Shown here: in pieces, positions 1-6,019 of the stretch
Layout of the letters: each line of letters opens with the position of its first letter
Numbering within the stretch: position 1 is the first letter of the stretch
DNA from: Anaerolineales bacterium
Lineage (GTDB): Bacteria > Chloroflexota > Anaerolineae > Anaerolineales > UBA4823
Assembly (NCBI GenBank): GCA_026415275.1
Contig: JAOAHK010000039.1
Coordinates: forward strand, 1 to 11,620
Reading direction: 5' to 3'
DNA length: 11,620 nucleotides
Made by a program: the position numbers and the translations under genes
Notes under the pieces: model-generated
What the model was told of the DNA's origin: nothing
What the model saw: the letters and a program-made list of their open reading frames with translations, nothing else
Databases searched by the model: none

Positions 1-1
1 C

Positions 2-454
2 GGTCGGCTGGCAGCCTATCTGCGTCTATTTGGTTTTGACGCCTTTTATCGCAACGATATTCAAGATGAGGAATTAGCCCAAATTTCTTGTGGCGATGGA
101 CGGGTTCTCTTAACCCGCGATCATCGTCTGTTGATGCGCACCTGTGTTCAACAGGGTTATTGGTTGCGCAGCAAAATTCCTCGCCAACAATTGATCGAGG
201 TGTTCCGCCGCTGGAATCTGGCAGCTTGGGCGCGACCATTTCGCCGTTGTTTGCGGTGTAATGGTTTACTCCAAGCGGTAACCAAAGCAGAAGTTCTTGC
301 CCAATTACAACCCTTGACACGTCTCTATTACGATAAGTTCCACCGCTGTGCAGGGTGTGGGCAGATCTATTGGCAAGGCTCCCATTACGAACGGATGCAG
401 GGATGGATGAGAAAAGTGATTGAGGGAACCATCACGACAACAGAGGGAGGTTAA
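2..454 (+). CDS. Mut7-C RNase (PIN-like) domain protein with C-terminal zinc ribbon, 5'-truncated
   Basis: The frame is open from base 2, so the gene begins upstream; 150 residues are visible. The start of this fragment (GRLAAYLRLFGFDA, then an acidic stretch and VLLTRDHRLL) matches the Mut7-C family, a PIN-type ribonuclease fold in which conserved aspartates bind metal; D13, D19 and D40 of the fragment are candidates. Two cysteine pairs, C83/C86 and C116/C119 of the fragment, form the zinc ribbon that ends these proteins. Family members often carry an N-terminal ubiquitin-like (ThiS-like) domain, which would lie outside the window. RNA cleavage is the family prediction, and the biological substrate is not known. 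The stop is followed within 8 bp by the promoter of the next gene, so it is probably the last gene of its own unit. I am confident of the family, not of the role. Confidence 0.85.
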   Translation, partial: GRLAAYLRLFGFDAFYRNDIQDEELAQISCGDGRVLLTRDHRLLMRTCVQQGYWLRSKIPRQQLIEVFRRWNLAAWARPFRRCLRCNGLLQAVTKAEVLAQLQPLTRLYYDKFHRCAGCGQIYWQGSHYERMQGWMRKVIEGTITTTEGG

Positions 455-461
455 ATAAAAG

Positions 462-490
462 TTGCACAACAAGCCTGCCCGTGATAGAAT
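462..490 (+). promoter_or_regulatory. Sigma70-type promoter of the BFN-dnaB-dnaD-loader unit
   Basis: TTGCAC at 462-467 and TAGAAT at 485-490 are separated by exactly 17 bp, each hexamer differing from consensus at only one or two positions. Transcription would begin near 497 and leave a leader of about 38 nt before the ATG at 535. It lies just after the stop of the Mut7-C gene and is the only good promoter seen before 4627, so it may drive the whole replication gene run. This is a pattern match only. Confidence 0.6.
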
Positions 491-534
491 TATTATCTAG
501 CAATTGATGCCTAGTTCATCTGTAGGAAAATCTT

Positions 535-1113
535 ATGGCCGAAGAAATGATCGAAGTCGTGATCGATAGCATCCGCGTGAGCCTAATGTCCCAGCAACGC
601 ATTGTGATCTTGCGCGAGATGAATGCTGAACGCTATTTGCCAATTTGGATCGGTGTTTATGAGGCAGAGGCAATCACCATCGCTTTACAAGAAGTAGAGG
701 TCGCCCGACCCCTAACCCATGACCTGCTAAAAAATATCTTCCACGTCTTTAATGCCCGCATTGTGCGCGTCGAAGTGGCTGCATTGCGCGATGATACCTT
801 TTATGGCAACATCATTGCCGAAGTCAACGGCCAAACGGTCAGCATTGACGCTCGCCCATCGGATGCTTTGAATTTAGCAGTGCGCGCTCACGTTCCGATC
901 TTTGTTGCCAAATCGGTGATGGATATTGCCGGCGTTGTCCCGGAGAGAGACCTGCAGAGCGAACCCCAAGAAAGTCTGCCCGCAACTTCGCCGCAGAAGT
1001 CTAAACCACAAGAAGATGAGTTCACAGACGAACGGCTTTCGGTTTTTGAGGACTTTTTGGAAAAACTAGATTTAGAAGGCCCGGAAGAAGACGACGAGGA
1101 AAAGGACAAATAA
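535..1113 (+). CDS. Bifunctional nuclease (BFN, DUF151) family protein
   Basis: This 192-residue protein has a complete BFN domain at about residues 6-132. The recognisable segments are RYLPIWIGVYEAEAI (33-47), RPLTHDLL (58-65) and SIDARPSDALNLAVR (103-117). Characterised plant and bacterial members have been reported to have DNase and RNase activity; most bacterial members are unstudied. After residue 138 comes a low-complexity linker rich in Gln, Pro and Ser, then a helical segment (about 164-179) and a strongly acidic tail (EGPEEDDEEKDK), which is usual for longer family members. The start at 535 has an AGGAAA ribosome-binding site at 524-529, 5 nt away, and a promoter 45 bp upstream. dnaB follows 61 bp after the stop with no convincing terminator between. 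The family is clear; the nuclease role in this organism is inferred. Confidence 0.92.
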   Translation: MAEEMIEVVIDSIRVSLMSQQRIVILREMNAERYLPIWIGVYEAEAITIALQEVEVARPLTHDLLKNIFHVFNARIVRVEVAALRDDTFYGNIIAEVNGQTVSIDARPSDALNLAVRAHVPIFVAKSVMDIAGVVPERDLQSEPQESLPATSPQKSKPQEDEFTDERLSVFEDFLEKLDLEGPEEDDEEKDK

Positions 1114-1174
1114 CGGCTGGGCTTTTTTGATCCTAGGGATAACCCTCTTTCAATCGTAATCTGATCAACTCAAA

Positions 1175-2551
1175 ATGGATCCTTTCTTTCCACCTGAGGA
1201 GACCTCTGCCCCCAGCCCTGCGCATATCCCCTATAACCGCGAGGCCGAAGAAGCTGTTTTGGGCTCTGTGCTGATCAATCCCGAAGCCTACTTTGAGGTT
1301 GCCAGCTTTTTACGTCCTGAAGATTTTTACCTGATCCGCCATCGCTGGATTTGGGAATGCTTCACCCATCTCTACGAAACCCGAACGCCGATTGATTATC
1401 TGACCGTCACCGAAGAGCTGGCGCGGCGGGGGCAGCTAGAAGAAGCCGGCGGTGCTGCTTATATTTCCTACTTGACCACCAACGTTCCCACATCTTTACA
1501 CGCTCAAGCCTACGGGCGTATCGTTGAAGCTGCTTCGATCCGCCGCCAGATGATGAGCGCTGCCAATGAGATCGCCAAACTAGCCATCAAAGAAGACACA
1601 ACCGTAGAAGACATCATGGATGAAGCCGAAAAGGCGATCTTTGGCGTCAGTGAGCGGCGCTTAGAGCGGGACCTAAAAACTATCCGCGCTGTGTTAGGGG
1701 AATACTACGATCACCTTGAAGAAATCGTGCTGCGCGGGGAAGAAACCGCCGGACTTCCCACCGGGTTTATCGATCTCGATCGGTTGTTGGTCGGGTTGCA
1801 GCCCTCAGATTTTATCATTGTAGCCGGCCGCCCCGGTATGGGCAAGACGGCTTTTCTGCTTTCGATAGCAAAACATGTTGGCCAGGTCAAACGCAAACAC
1901 GTCGCTATCTTCTCAATGGAAATGTCGAACGAGCAATTGGTGCAACGCTTGCTCTCCCAGGAAACGGGGATCGATTCTCAAAAGCTGCGCACAGCTCAGT
2001 TGAACGCCGACGAATGGCAGGTGCTGACGCAGGCAATTGAGTCGTTGCGCAATGTGCAAATCTTCCTCGATGATACGCCGGCCTTAACTCCCCTGCAAAT
2101 GCGCACCAAATGTCGCCGCCTACACCTCGAATTTGGCTTAGATTTGGTTCTGGTAGACTACTTGCAGTTGATGAGCAGTGGGATGCGCCATGAAAACCGC
2201 GTGCAAGAGGTCTCATATCTCTCGCGCAACATGAAGATTTTAGCCCGCGAGTTGAACGTGCCAGTGGTGGTTGCGGCGCAGCTTTCCCGCGCGGTTGAAC
2301 AACGCGCCGACAAAGAACCCCAGCTCTCCGACTTACGCGAGAGCGGCAGTCTGGAACAGGATGCCGATGTGGTGATCTTCCTGCACCGACCAGCGGAATA
2401 TAAGAACAATCCGCTTAAGCAAAATCTCGTTGAAGTAAGGGTTGCCAAACATCGCAACGGTCCGGTGGGCAGCTTAGACCTGGTCTTTCGCGAAAAAATT
2501 GCCAAGTTTGAAAATGCAGCAACCCGTATGGTCGATCTCAGTCAAATATAA
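1175..2551 (+). CDS. dnaB: Replicative DNA helicase DnaB
   Basis: This is the hexameric 5'-3' helicase that unwinds the replication fork and contacts primase. At 458 residues it has the normal length. The N-terminal helical domain spans about 17-120 (begins PYNREAEEAVLGSVL), followed by a linker and the RecA-like motor from about 193 (GLPTGFIDLDRLLVGL). Walker A is GRPGMGKT at 218-225, Walker B is LVLVDYLQLM at 324-333, the segment PVVVAAQLSRAVEQR at 363-377 is the H3/DNA-loop region, LSDLRESGSLEQDADVV at 384-400 is diagnostic, and KHRNGP at 425-430 carries the arginine finger. No intein interrupts the Walker A or H4 sites where DnaB inteins commonly sit. It is followed after 11 bp by a DnaD-type protein and then a DnaC/DnaI-like ATPase, so helicase and loading factors are encoded together. 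No good ribosome-binding site is visible before the ATG, which may depend on read-through from the BFN gene. Confidence 0.98.
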   Translation: MDPFFPPEETSAPSPAHIPYNREAEEAVLGSVLINPEAYFEVASFLRPEDFYLIRHRWIWECFTHLYETRTPIDYLTVTEELARRGQLEEAGGAAYISYLTTNVPTSLHAQAYGRIVEAASIRRQMMSAANEIAKLAIKEDTTVEDIMDEAEKAIFGVSERRLERDLKTIRAVLGEYYDHLEEIVLRGEETAGLPTGFIDLDRLLVGLQPSDFIIVAGRPGMGKTAFLLSIAKHVGQVKRKHVAIFSMEMSNEQLVQRLLSQETGIDSQKLRTAQLNADEWQVLTQAIESLRNVQIFLDDTPALTPLQMRTKCRRLHLEFGLDLVLVDYLQLMSSGMRHENRVQEVSYLSRNMKILARELNVPVVVAAQLSRAVEQRADKEPQLSDLRESGSLEQDADVVIFLHRPAEYKNNPLKQNLVEVRVAKHRNGPVGSLDLVFREKIAKFENAATRMVDLSQI

Positions 2552-2562
2552 ATTGGAGATTG

Positions 2563-3282
2563 ATGCGAGCAACTCAAGCCTTCTCGGGTTTTTCAAGCGA
2601 CCAGCGCAGCTTCGTCTCAGTTCCCGATGAGTTTTTTCGGGAACTTTTGCCGTATATCCAAGATATCAATGAGCTCAAGGTGATCCTCTATGCGCTTTGG
2701 TTCTTTCAGCAGCGGGGTGGCATCGTGCGCTATATCCGCGCAGAGGACTTTCAGAAAAATCCATCCTTTATGGCTGGATTGGTTTGCGGTGATGCAAGCC
2801 CTCAGCAGGCGCTCTCTGCGGCGTTGATGCAGGCTGTTGAGCGTGGGGTGCTGCTGCGTGGCACTGTGCTGAAGAATGACGAAGAAATTGAGTTGTTTTT
2901 TCTCAACACCCCTCTCGGTCGCTCGGCACTCAAAGCCATTCAAGCGGGTAACTGGCGCTTCACCCAAAACGCAGCCGCACCAGTTGAGATTGGGGAAGAA
3001 CCTCCCAACATTTATCGCCTTTACGAGGCACATATCGGACCCCTCACCCCCCTCATTGCGGAAACCCTACGCGAGGCAGAAGAGACTTATCCACCTGAAT
3101 GGATCGGGGAAGCGGTGCAGATTGCCGTGGAAAAAAACGCGCGCAATTGGCGCTATGTCGAGGCAATCCTGAGACGATGGAAGGAAGAAGGAAAAGGTGA
3201 GCGAAAAACTGGAGCAGATTCTCAAGAAACTCTCCGCAAATACTCCGAACAGTGGCGAAAGCCCTCCCGAAAATCTCGTTGA
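2563..3282 (+). CDS. DnaD-domain protein, probable primosome/helicase-loading factor
   Basis: This 239-residue protein ends in a typical DnaD (DnaB_2) domain at about 148-206: IYRLYEAHIGPLTPL, then EYPEEW-like TYPPEWIGEAVQIAV, and NARNWRYVEAILRRW. In Firmicutes such domains bind DNA and help recruit the helicase during primosome assembly. Residues about 18-125 look like the winged-helix N-terminal domain. The tail from about 207 is basic (KGERKTG, WRKPSRKSR) and could bind DNA. I chose ATG 2563 over the adjacent TTG 2560 because GGAG at 2555-2558 is too close to the TTG; it is still only 4 nt from the ATG. The gene begins 11 bp after dnaB and its last 86 bp overlap the next gene in another frame. 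The DnaD domain is clear, but orthology to any named primosome protein is not claimed. Confidence 0.9.
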   Translation: MRATQAFSGFSSDQRSFVSVPDEFFRELLPYIQDINELKVILYALWFFQQRGGIVRYIRAEDFQKNPSFMAGLVCGDASPQQALSAALMQAVERGVLLRGTVLKNDEEIELFFLNTPLGRSALKAIQAGNWRFTQNAAAPVEIGEEPPNIYRLYEAHIGPLTPLIAETLREAEETYPPEWIGEAVQIAVEKNARNWRYVEAILRRWKEEGKGERKTGADSQETLRKYSEQWRKPSRKSR

Positions 3283-4627
3283 TCAAGGGAGGGAAGCTGA
3301 GAAAGAGTCGGGTTTGGGGGATCCAAACTGCCCCACTTGCCATGGTCTCGGCTATGTTCGCTGGGAGGTTCCCGTGGGGCATCCCCAATTTGGGCGCGTA
3401 GAGATTTGCGAATGTCGTGCTTCCCAAAGCCGTCAGCAGGTTTACCAACGTTTGTATGCATACAGCCAATTGGAAAACCTGAGTCATTTGAACTTTGAAA
3501 ATTTTCAACCCCGCGGTCGAGCAGGTTTGTACCCTCAAGAAGCTAGCTCCATTGAATTGGCTTATCGGCAGGCACGTACCTTTGCCACAACCTTGCAAGG
3601 ATGGCTCTTTCTGCAAGGGGGGTATGGGTGCGGAAAAACCCACTTGGCTGCCGCAATTGCCAACATGGCTGTTCAGTTGCATGTTCCCACTTTGTTTCTC
3701 ACCGTCCCAGACCTATTGGATAGCTTGCGCTCAACGATATCGGATGGCGAAAGCAGTTTTGAAGAGCATTTCAATGAGATTCGCACGATTCGGCTGCTCA
3801 TCTTGGATGACTTTGGCACCCAGAACGCTACACCTTGGGCGCAAGAGAAACTCTTTCAGATCATTAATTACCGCTATATCAACCGCCTGCCAACCGTGAT
3901 CACGACCAACTTGCGTCTCGATCAAATTGAGGGGCGGATCCGTTCGCGCCTAGAAGACCCCGAATTGGTGACCAAAGTGATCATCCTCGCCCCCGATTAC
4001 CGCCGCCCCATGGATGAACTGGGCATGCATGAGTTTGCCATGTTTCCCATGTTACAACGCTGCACCTTTGCTAATTTTGACTTGCGCAAAAACGAGGGGT
4101 TGCCGGTCGATTCGGTGCGCGATCTAGAAGCGGCTTATCGGGCAGCGCGCCAATTTGCGGAGAATCCCGTCGGCTGGATTGTCTTCAACGGACCTTCGGG
4201 CAGTGGCAAAACACATCTCGCTGCTGCCATTCACAATCATCGCCGCCAGATCGGGCAACCCTCCCGTTTTGTGGATGTAGGCGAATTGCTCAACGCCCTA
4301 CGAGCAACCTTTAGTCCGACCAGCCCAGAAACTTTAGACGAGCGTTTTGAGGACGTCCGCCGGGCGGCATTGTTGATTCTGGATGACTTGGGCGGGCACA
4401 CCAGCTCACCTTGGAGCAACGAAAAGCTCTATCAGATCATCCATTTTCGCTATTTAGCCGAGTTACCAACCGTCATCACCTTGGGCAAACTGCGCGAAGA
4501 ATTAGCACCTCGCCTGCTCACCCGCATTGAAGCCCGCCGTTTGTGTCGCATTTATCCCTTGCCTGTGCCTTCCTACACGGCTGTGGAACGAGAACCTCAC
4601 AGACCTACTCGGCGCAGGCAAAAGTGA
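3197..4627 (+). CDS. Tandem double-AAA+ DnaC/DnaI-like helicase loader with N-terminal zinc motif
   Basis: This 476-residue protein contains two successive DnaC/DnaI-type ATPase modules. A zinc site near the N-terminus (C45, C48, C71, C73, with H49 and H62 nearby) recalls the zinc-binding helicase-interaction domain of DnaI. Module 1 (about 91-270) has Walker A GGYGCGKT 141-148, Walker B LLILDDFG 200-207, sensor-1 TVITTN 233-238 and basic residues in GRIRSRL. Module 2 (about 287-460) has Walker A GPSGSGKT 332-339, Walker B LLILDDLG 392-399 and LLTRIEARR, but its sensor-1 Asn is replaced (TVITLG 425-430). Aligned segments such as TPWAQEKLFQII and SPWSNEKLYQII show an internal duplication. Ordinary DnaC/DnaI loaders have one module and are roughly 250-310 residues. 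The GTG start at 3197 is supported by AAGGAAGAAGG just upstream (3181-3191), giving an 86-bp overlap with the DnaD gene and likely translational coupling. The helicase-loading role is inferred from family and neighbours. Confidence 0.93.
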   Translation: MSEKLEQILKKLSANTPNSGESPPENLVDQGREAEKESGLGDPNCPTCHGLGYVRWEVPVGHPQFGRVEICECRASQSRQQVYQRLYAYSQLENLSHLNFENFQPRGRAGLYPQEASSIELAYRQARTFATTLQGWLFLQGGYGCGKTHLAAAIANMAVQLHVPTLFLTVPDLLDSLRSTISDGESSFEEHFNEIRTIRLLILDDFGTQNATPWAQEKLFQIINYRYINRLPTVITTNLRLDQIEGRIRSRLEDPELVTKVIILAPDYRRPMDELGMHEFAMFPMLQRCTFANFDLRKNEGLPVDSVRDLEAAYRAARQFAENPVGWIVFNGPSGSGKTHLAAAIHNHRRQIGQPSRFVDVGELLNALRATFSPTSPETLDERFEDVRRAALLILDDLGGHTSSPWSNEKLYQIIHFRYLAELPTVITLGKLREELAPRLLTRIEARRLCRIYPLPVPSYTAVEREPHRPTRRRQK

Positions 4628-4706
4628 GGGTTGCCATCCTAGACATTTATGCCCCTGATTTGTTTTCACTTAAACCCGAGCAACTCTGTCATGAGAGGAG
4701 TATCCG

Positions 4707-5753
4707 ATGAACGCAAAACCTTCTCCGCTGGAGACCCTACCTCTACCCCCCTTTTATGACCCCCAGAAAGTGGGCGAAGTTTGGCGTGTGCCCTATCAGC
4801 AGCGCGCTGCCGAGGCGCACCAATGGGCAGAGCAATACCATATTCCATCTGCTCAATGTGACAGCTTTAAGATTGCCTTGGTGGCAATCGATGTCCAGAA
4901 CACCTTTTGTATACCCGACTTCGAGCTGTTCGTTGGAGGGCGTTCTGGAATGGGTGCTGTCGAAGACAACCGCCGCTTGTGTGAATTCCTTTACCACAAT
5001 CTGCATCGCATCACTCGGGTTGTCGTGACCTTGGATACGCATCGTGCCTTCCAAATCTTCCACCCCGTGATGCTGGTCAACGAACATGGCGAACATCCTG
5101 GCCCAGTCACATTGATAACTTTACAAGATGTCCAGAGCGGCAAATGGCGTTTCAACCCCCAAGCCGCCTTCAGTTTGGGGATTGACGAAGCCTACGGACA
5201 ACAGCAATTGCTCCATTACGTGGAAGAGCTGGCGAAAAAAGGCAAGTACGATTTGACCATCTGGCCCTATCATGCCATGTTAGGCGGGATTGGACATGCG
5301 CTTGTCTCGGCATTTGAAGAGGCGGTTTTCTTTCACACCATTGCCCGCAGCAGTCAAGCTCATTTTGAGATCAAGGGCGATGCACCCTTAACCGAGAACT
5401 ACTCCGCCATCCGTCCCGAAGTGACCGAGGACTTCTGGGGCAAGCCACTAGCAGAACCTCACCCCTATTTTTTGCAACTATTGCAGGATTATGACGCCAT
5501 TTTGGTCGCTGGGCAAGCAAAGAGCCACTGCGTCAATTGGACGGTAGGGGATTGGCTGGAGGAGATTCAACGCATCGAGCCAAGTTTGGCACGGAAGATT
5601 TATCTGCTAGAAGACTGCATGTCGCCAGTGGTTGTGCCCGGAGTGGTCGATTACACCGAAATGGCAGAGGCTGCCTTCGCTCGTTATGCCGAGGCGGGGA
5701 TGCACCGCGTGCGCTCGGTGGAGGCAATCGATGAATGGTTAATGTCAAATTAG
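4707..5753 (+). CDS. Isochorismatase/nicotinamidase-like cysteine hydrolase, enlarged form
   Basis: This 348-residue protein belongs to the cysteine hydrolase superfamily that includes nicotinamidase and isochorismatase. The usual core is visible: [12 protein letters not shown] (56-67) with catalytic Asp62, VVVTLDTH (105-112) with D110 and H112 as possible metal ligands, and [12 protein letters not shown] (265-276) with nucleophile Cys275. K223 is a candidate for the catalytic lysine. WPYHAMLGG (186-194) matches the WPxH-like segment seen in nicotinamidases. Typical members are about 180-220 residues; here there is an N-terminal extension of about 50 residues and a large insertion between the D110 and Cys275 regions. 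The ATG at 4707 is preceded by GAGAGGAG at about 4693-4700. It lies 79 bp after the loader gene and may share its transcript. Amide hydrolysis, perhaps of nicotinamide for NAD salvage, is the family expectation; the substrate cannot be read from the sequence. Confidence 0.88.
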   Translation: MNAKPSPLETLPLPPFYDPQKVGEVWRVPYQQRAAEAHQWAEQYHIPSAQCDSFKIALVAIDVQNTFCIPDFELFVGGRSGMGAVEDNRRLCEFLYHNLHRITRVVVTLDTHRAFQIFHPVMLVNEHGEHPGPVTLITLQDVQSGKWRFNPQAAFSLGIDEAYGQQQLLHYVEELAKKGKYDLTIWPYHAMLGGIGHALVSAFEEAVFFHTIARSSQAHFEIKGDAPLTENYSAIRPEVTEDFWGKPLAEPHPYFLQLLQDYDAILVAGQAKSHCVNWTVGDWLEEIQRIEPSLARKIYLLEDCMSPVVVPGVVDYTEMAEAAFARYAEAGMHRVRSVEAIDEWLMSN

Positions 5754-5769
5754 AGCAAAACGCTCTCTA

Positions 5770-5798
5770 TTGACATTCGGTAGTTTTTGTGTGATACT
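5770..5798 (+). promoter_or_regulatory. Near-consensus extended -10 promoter of a structured RNA or leader
   Basis: A perfect TTGACA (5770-5775) is followed after exactly 17 bp by GATACT (5793-5798), and TGT just before the -10 gives an extended -10 (TG at 5790-5791). This is the best promoter in the window. The predicted start, about 5805, falls one base before the first hairpin of the downstream RNA, which independently supports it. Confidence 0.7.
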
Positions 5799-5832
5799 CA
5801 AACCAGCCAATTCTCATAAGAAATGGCAACCC

Positions 5833-5861
5833 CTTCTTCGCTATCCCACCGAAGAGGAGGT
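5833..5861 (+). promoter_or_regulatory. Strong Shine-Dalgarno site partly closed in a hairpin
   Basis: GAGGAGG at 5854-5860 is close to a perfect complement of the 16S rRNA tail. Its first four bases are also the 3' arm of an 8-pair hairpin (CTTCTTCG 5833-5840 with CGAAGAGG 5850-5857). The same GAGGAGG can instead pair over 7 bases with CCTCCTC at 5907-5913, located in the loop of the next hairpin. The site is therefore open to competing pairings. It is only 2 nt from the ATG at 5863 but 8 nt from the ATG at 5869, which favours the second start. Confidence 0.45.
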
Positions 5862-5868
5862 GATGTCG

Positions 5869-5925
5869 ATGTCAGATAGTAGTACCTTACGAAGCGCTGC
5901 GGCATCCCTCCTCGTTGCAGGATAG
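5869..5925 (+). CDS. Putative 18-residue leader peptide, serine-rich
   Basis: The frame reads MSDSSTLRSAAASLLVAG and stops at TAG 5923-5925; an in-frame ATG at 5863 would add Met-Ser. The start at 5869 stands 8 nt after GAGGAGG, an ideal distance. Four serines fall in the first eleven residues and another follows. The 5' arm of hairpin 3 (5893-5902) and the anti-Shine-Dalgarno CCTCCTC (5907-5913) lie inside this frame, so a translating ribosome would disturb both. That arrangement is like leader peptides that control attenuation, but no amino-acid-specific control is demonstrated. An ATG follows the stop directly (5926) and opens another 20-codon frame. It may equally be a chance ORF within an RNA. 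Confidence 0.35.
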   Translation: MSDSSTLRSAAASLLVAG

Positions 5926-5939
5926 ATGACCGCAGCGCT
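5893..5939 (+). other. 10-bp perfect inverted repeat (hairpin 3 of the leader RNA)
   Basis: AGCGCTGCGG at 5893-5902 is the exact reverse complement of CCGCAGCGCT at 5930-5939. The 27-nt loop contains CCTCCTC (5907-5913), complementary to the upstream ribosome-binding site, and also GGAT at 5920-5923 that can pair with ATCC at 5904-5907 inside the loop. CCTCC can alternatively pair with GGAGG at 5943-5947, which overlaps the foot of the terminator stem. It therefore has the features of a switching element. Confidence 0.6.
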
Positions 5940-5943
5940 GCAG

Positions 5944-5978
5944 GAGGCCGTCAGAAATGGCGGTCTCTTGTTTTTGTT
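5944..5978 (+). terminator. Intrinsic terminator of the leader RNA
   Basis: GAGGCCGTC (5944-5952) pairs with GGCGGTCTC (5959-5967) over nine pairs, two of them G-U, around a 6-nt AGAAAT loop. The T-rich run TTGTTTTTGTT follows at 5968-5978. It ends the small transcript begun near 5805, or acts as an attenuator 42 bp ahead of the next gene. Confidence 0.75.
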
Positions 5979-5983
5979 CGCGG

Positions 5984-5989
5984 TATAAT
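5984..5989 (+). promoter_or_regulatory. Consensus -10 box (TATAAT) before the mutase operon, no clear -35
   Basis: TATAAT sits just after the terminator and 31 bp before the ATG at 6020, a sensible place for a promoter of the downstream operon. No recognisable -35 lies 16-18 bp upstream, where the sequence is the terminator stem (about 5961-5967), and there is no TG extension. If it works it would allow the operon to be expressed regardless of the leader. Confidence 0.35.
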
Positions 5990-6019
5990 CAAATTAACTT
6001 TTAGAAGTGCGGGTCGGAT

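Larger units (their letters stand above)
5805..5978 (+). ncRNA. Structured small RNA or attenuator leader (four hairpins plus terminator)
   Basis: This stretch between the hydrolase gene and the B12-binding subunit gene has the design of a discrete transcript of about 170 nt. Hairpin 1 is 5806-5814 paired with 5819-5827 (one A-A mismatch, loop CATA). Hairpin 2 is 5833-5840 with 5850-5857 (one G-U). Hairpin 3 is 5893-5902 with 5930-5939 (10 perfect pairs). Hairpin 4 is an intrinsic terminator at 5944-5978. A tiny reading frame with a very strong ribosome-binding site lies between hairpins 2 and 3. I do not recognise a known riboswitch, T-box, 6S, SRP or tmRNA. It is either a stand-alone small RNA or a transcription-attenuation leader for the mutase-subunit operon that starts 42 bp later. 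Structures were found by eye, without energy calculation. Confidence 0.55.

Noticed and set aside
1114..1174. Terminator or promoter between the BFN gene and dnaB
   Set aside because: CTGGGC followed by six T residues looks suggestive, but the only partner arm (1080-1085) is far away with a wobble pair, and AGGG-ATAA-CCCT is only 4 bp. No credible -35/-10 pair was found.
2158..2505. 115-residue minus-strand frame inside dnaB
   Set aside because: Antisense to conserved helicase motifs; no family features.
3053..3682. 209-residue minus-strand frame opposite the DnaD-type and loader genes
   Set aside because: It lies wholly antisense to two well-supported genes, shows no recognisable domain and is a composition shadow.
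3495..3899. 134-residue plus-strand frame inside the loader gene
   Set aside because: Out-of-frame shadow of AAA+ module 1, without a ribosome-binding site or domain.
5926..5988. 20-codon frame MTAALQ... as an independent gene
   Set aside because: It coincides with the terminator stem and has no ribosome-binding site of its own; kept only as part of the leader hypothesis.
5800..6019. Cobalamin riboswitch ahead of the B12-dependent mutase subunit
   Set aside because: The context invites it, but the conserved B12-box and the GCCACTG-type core are not present and the region is too short.
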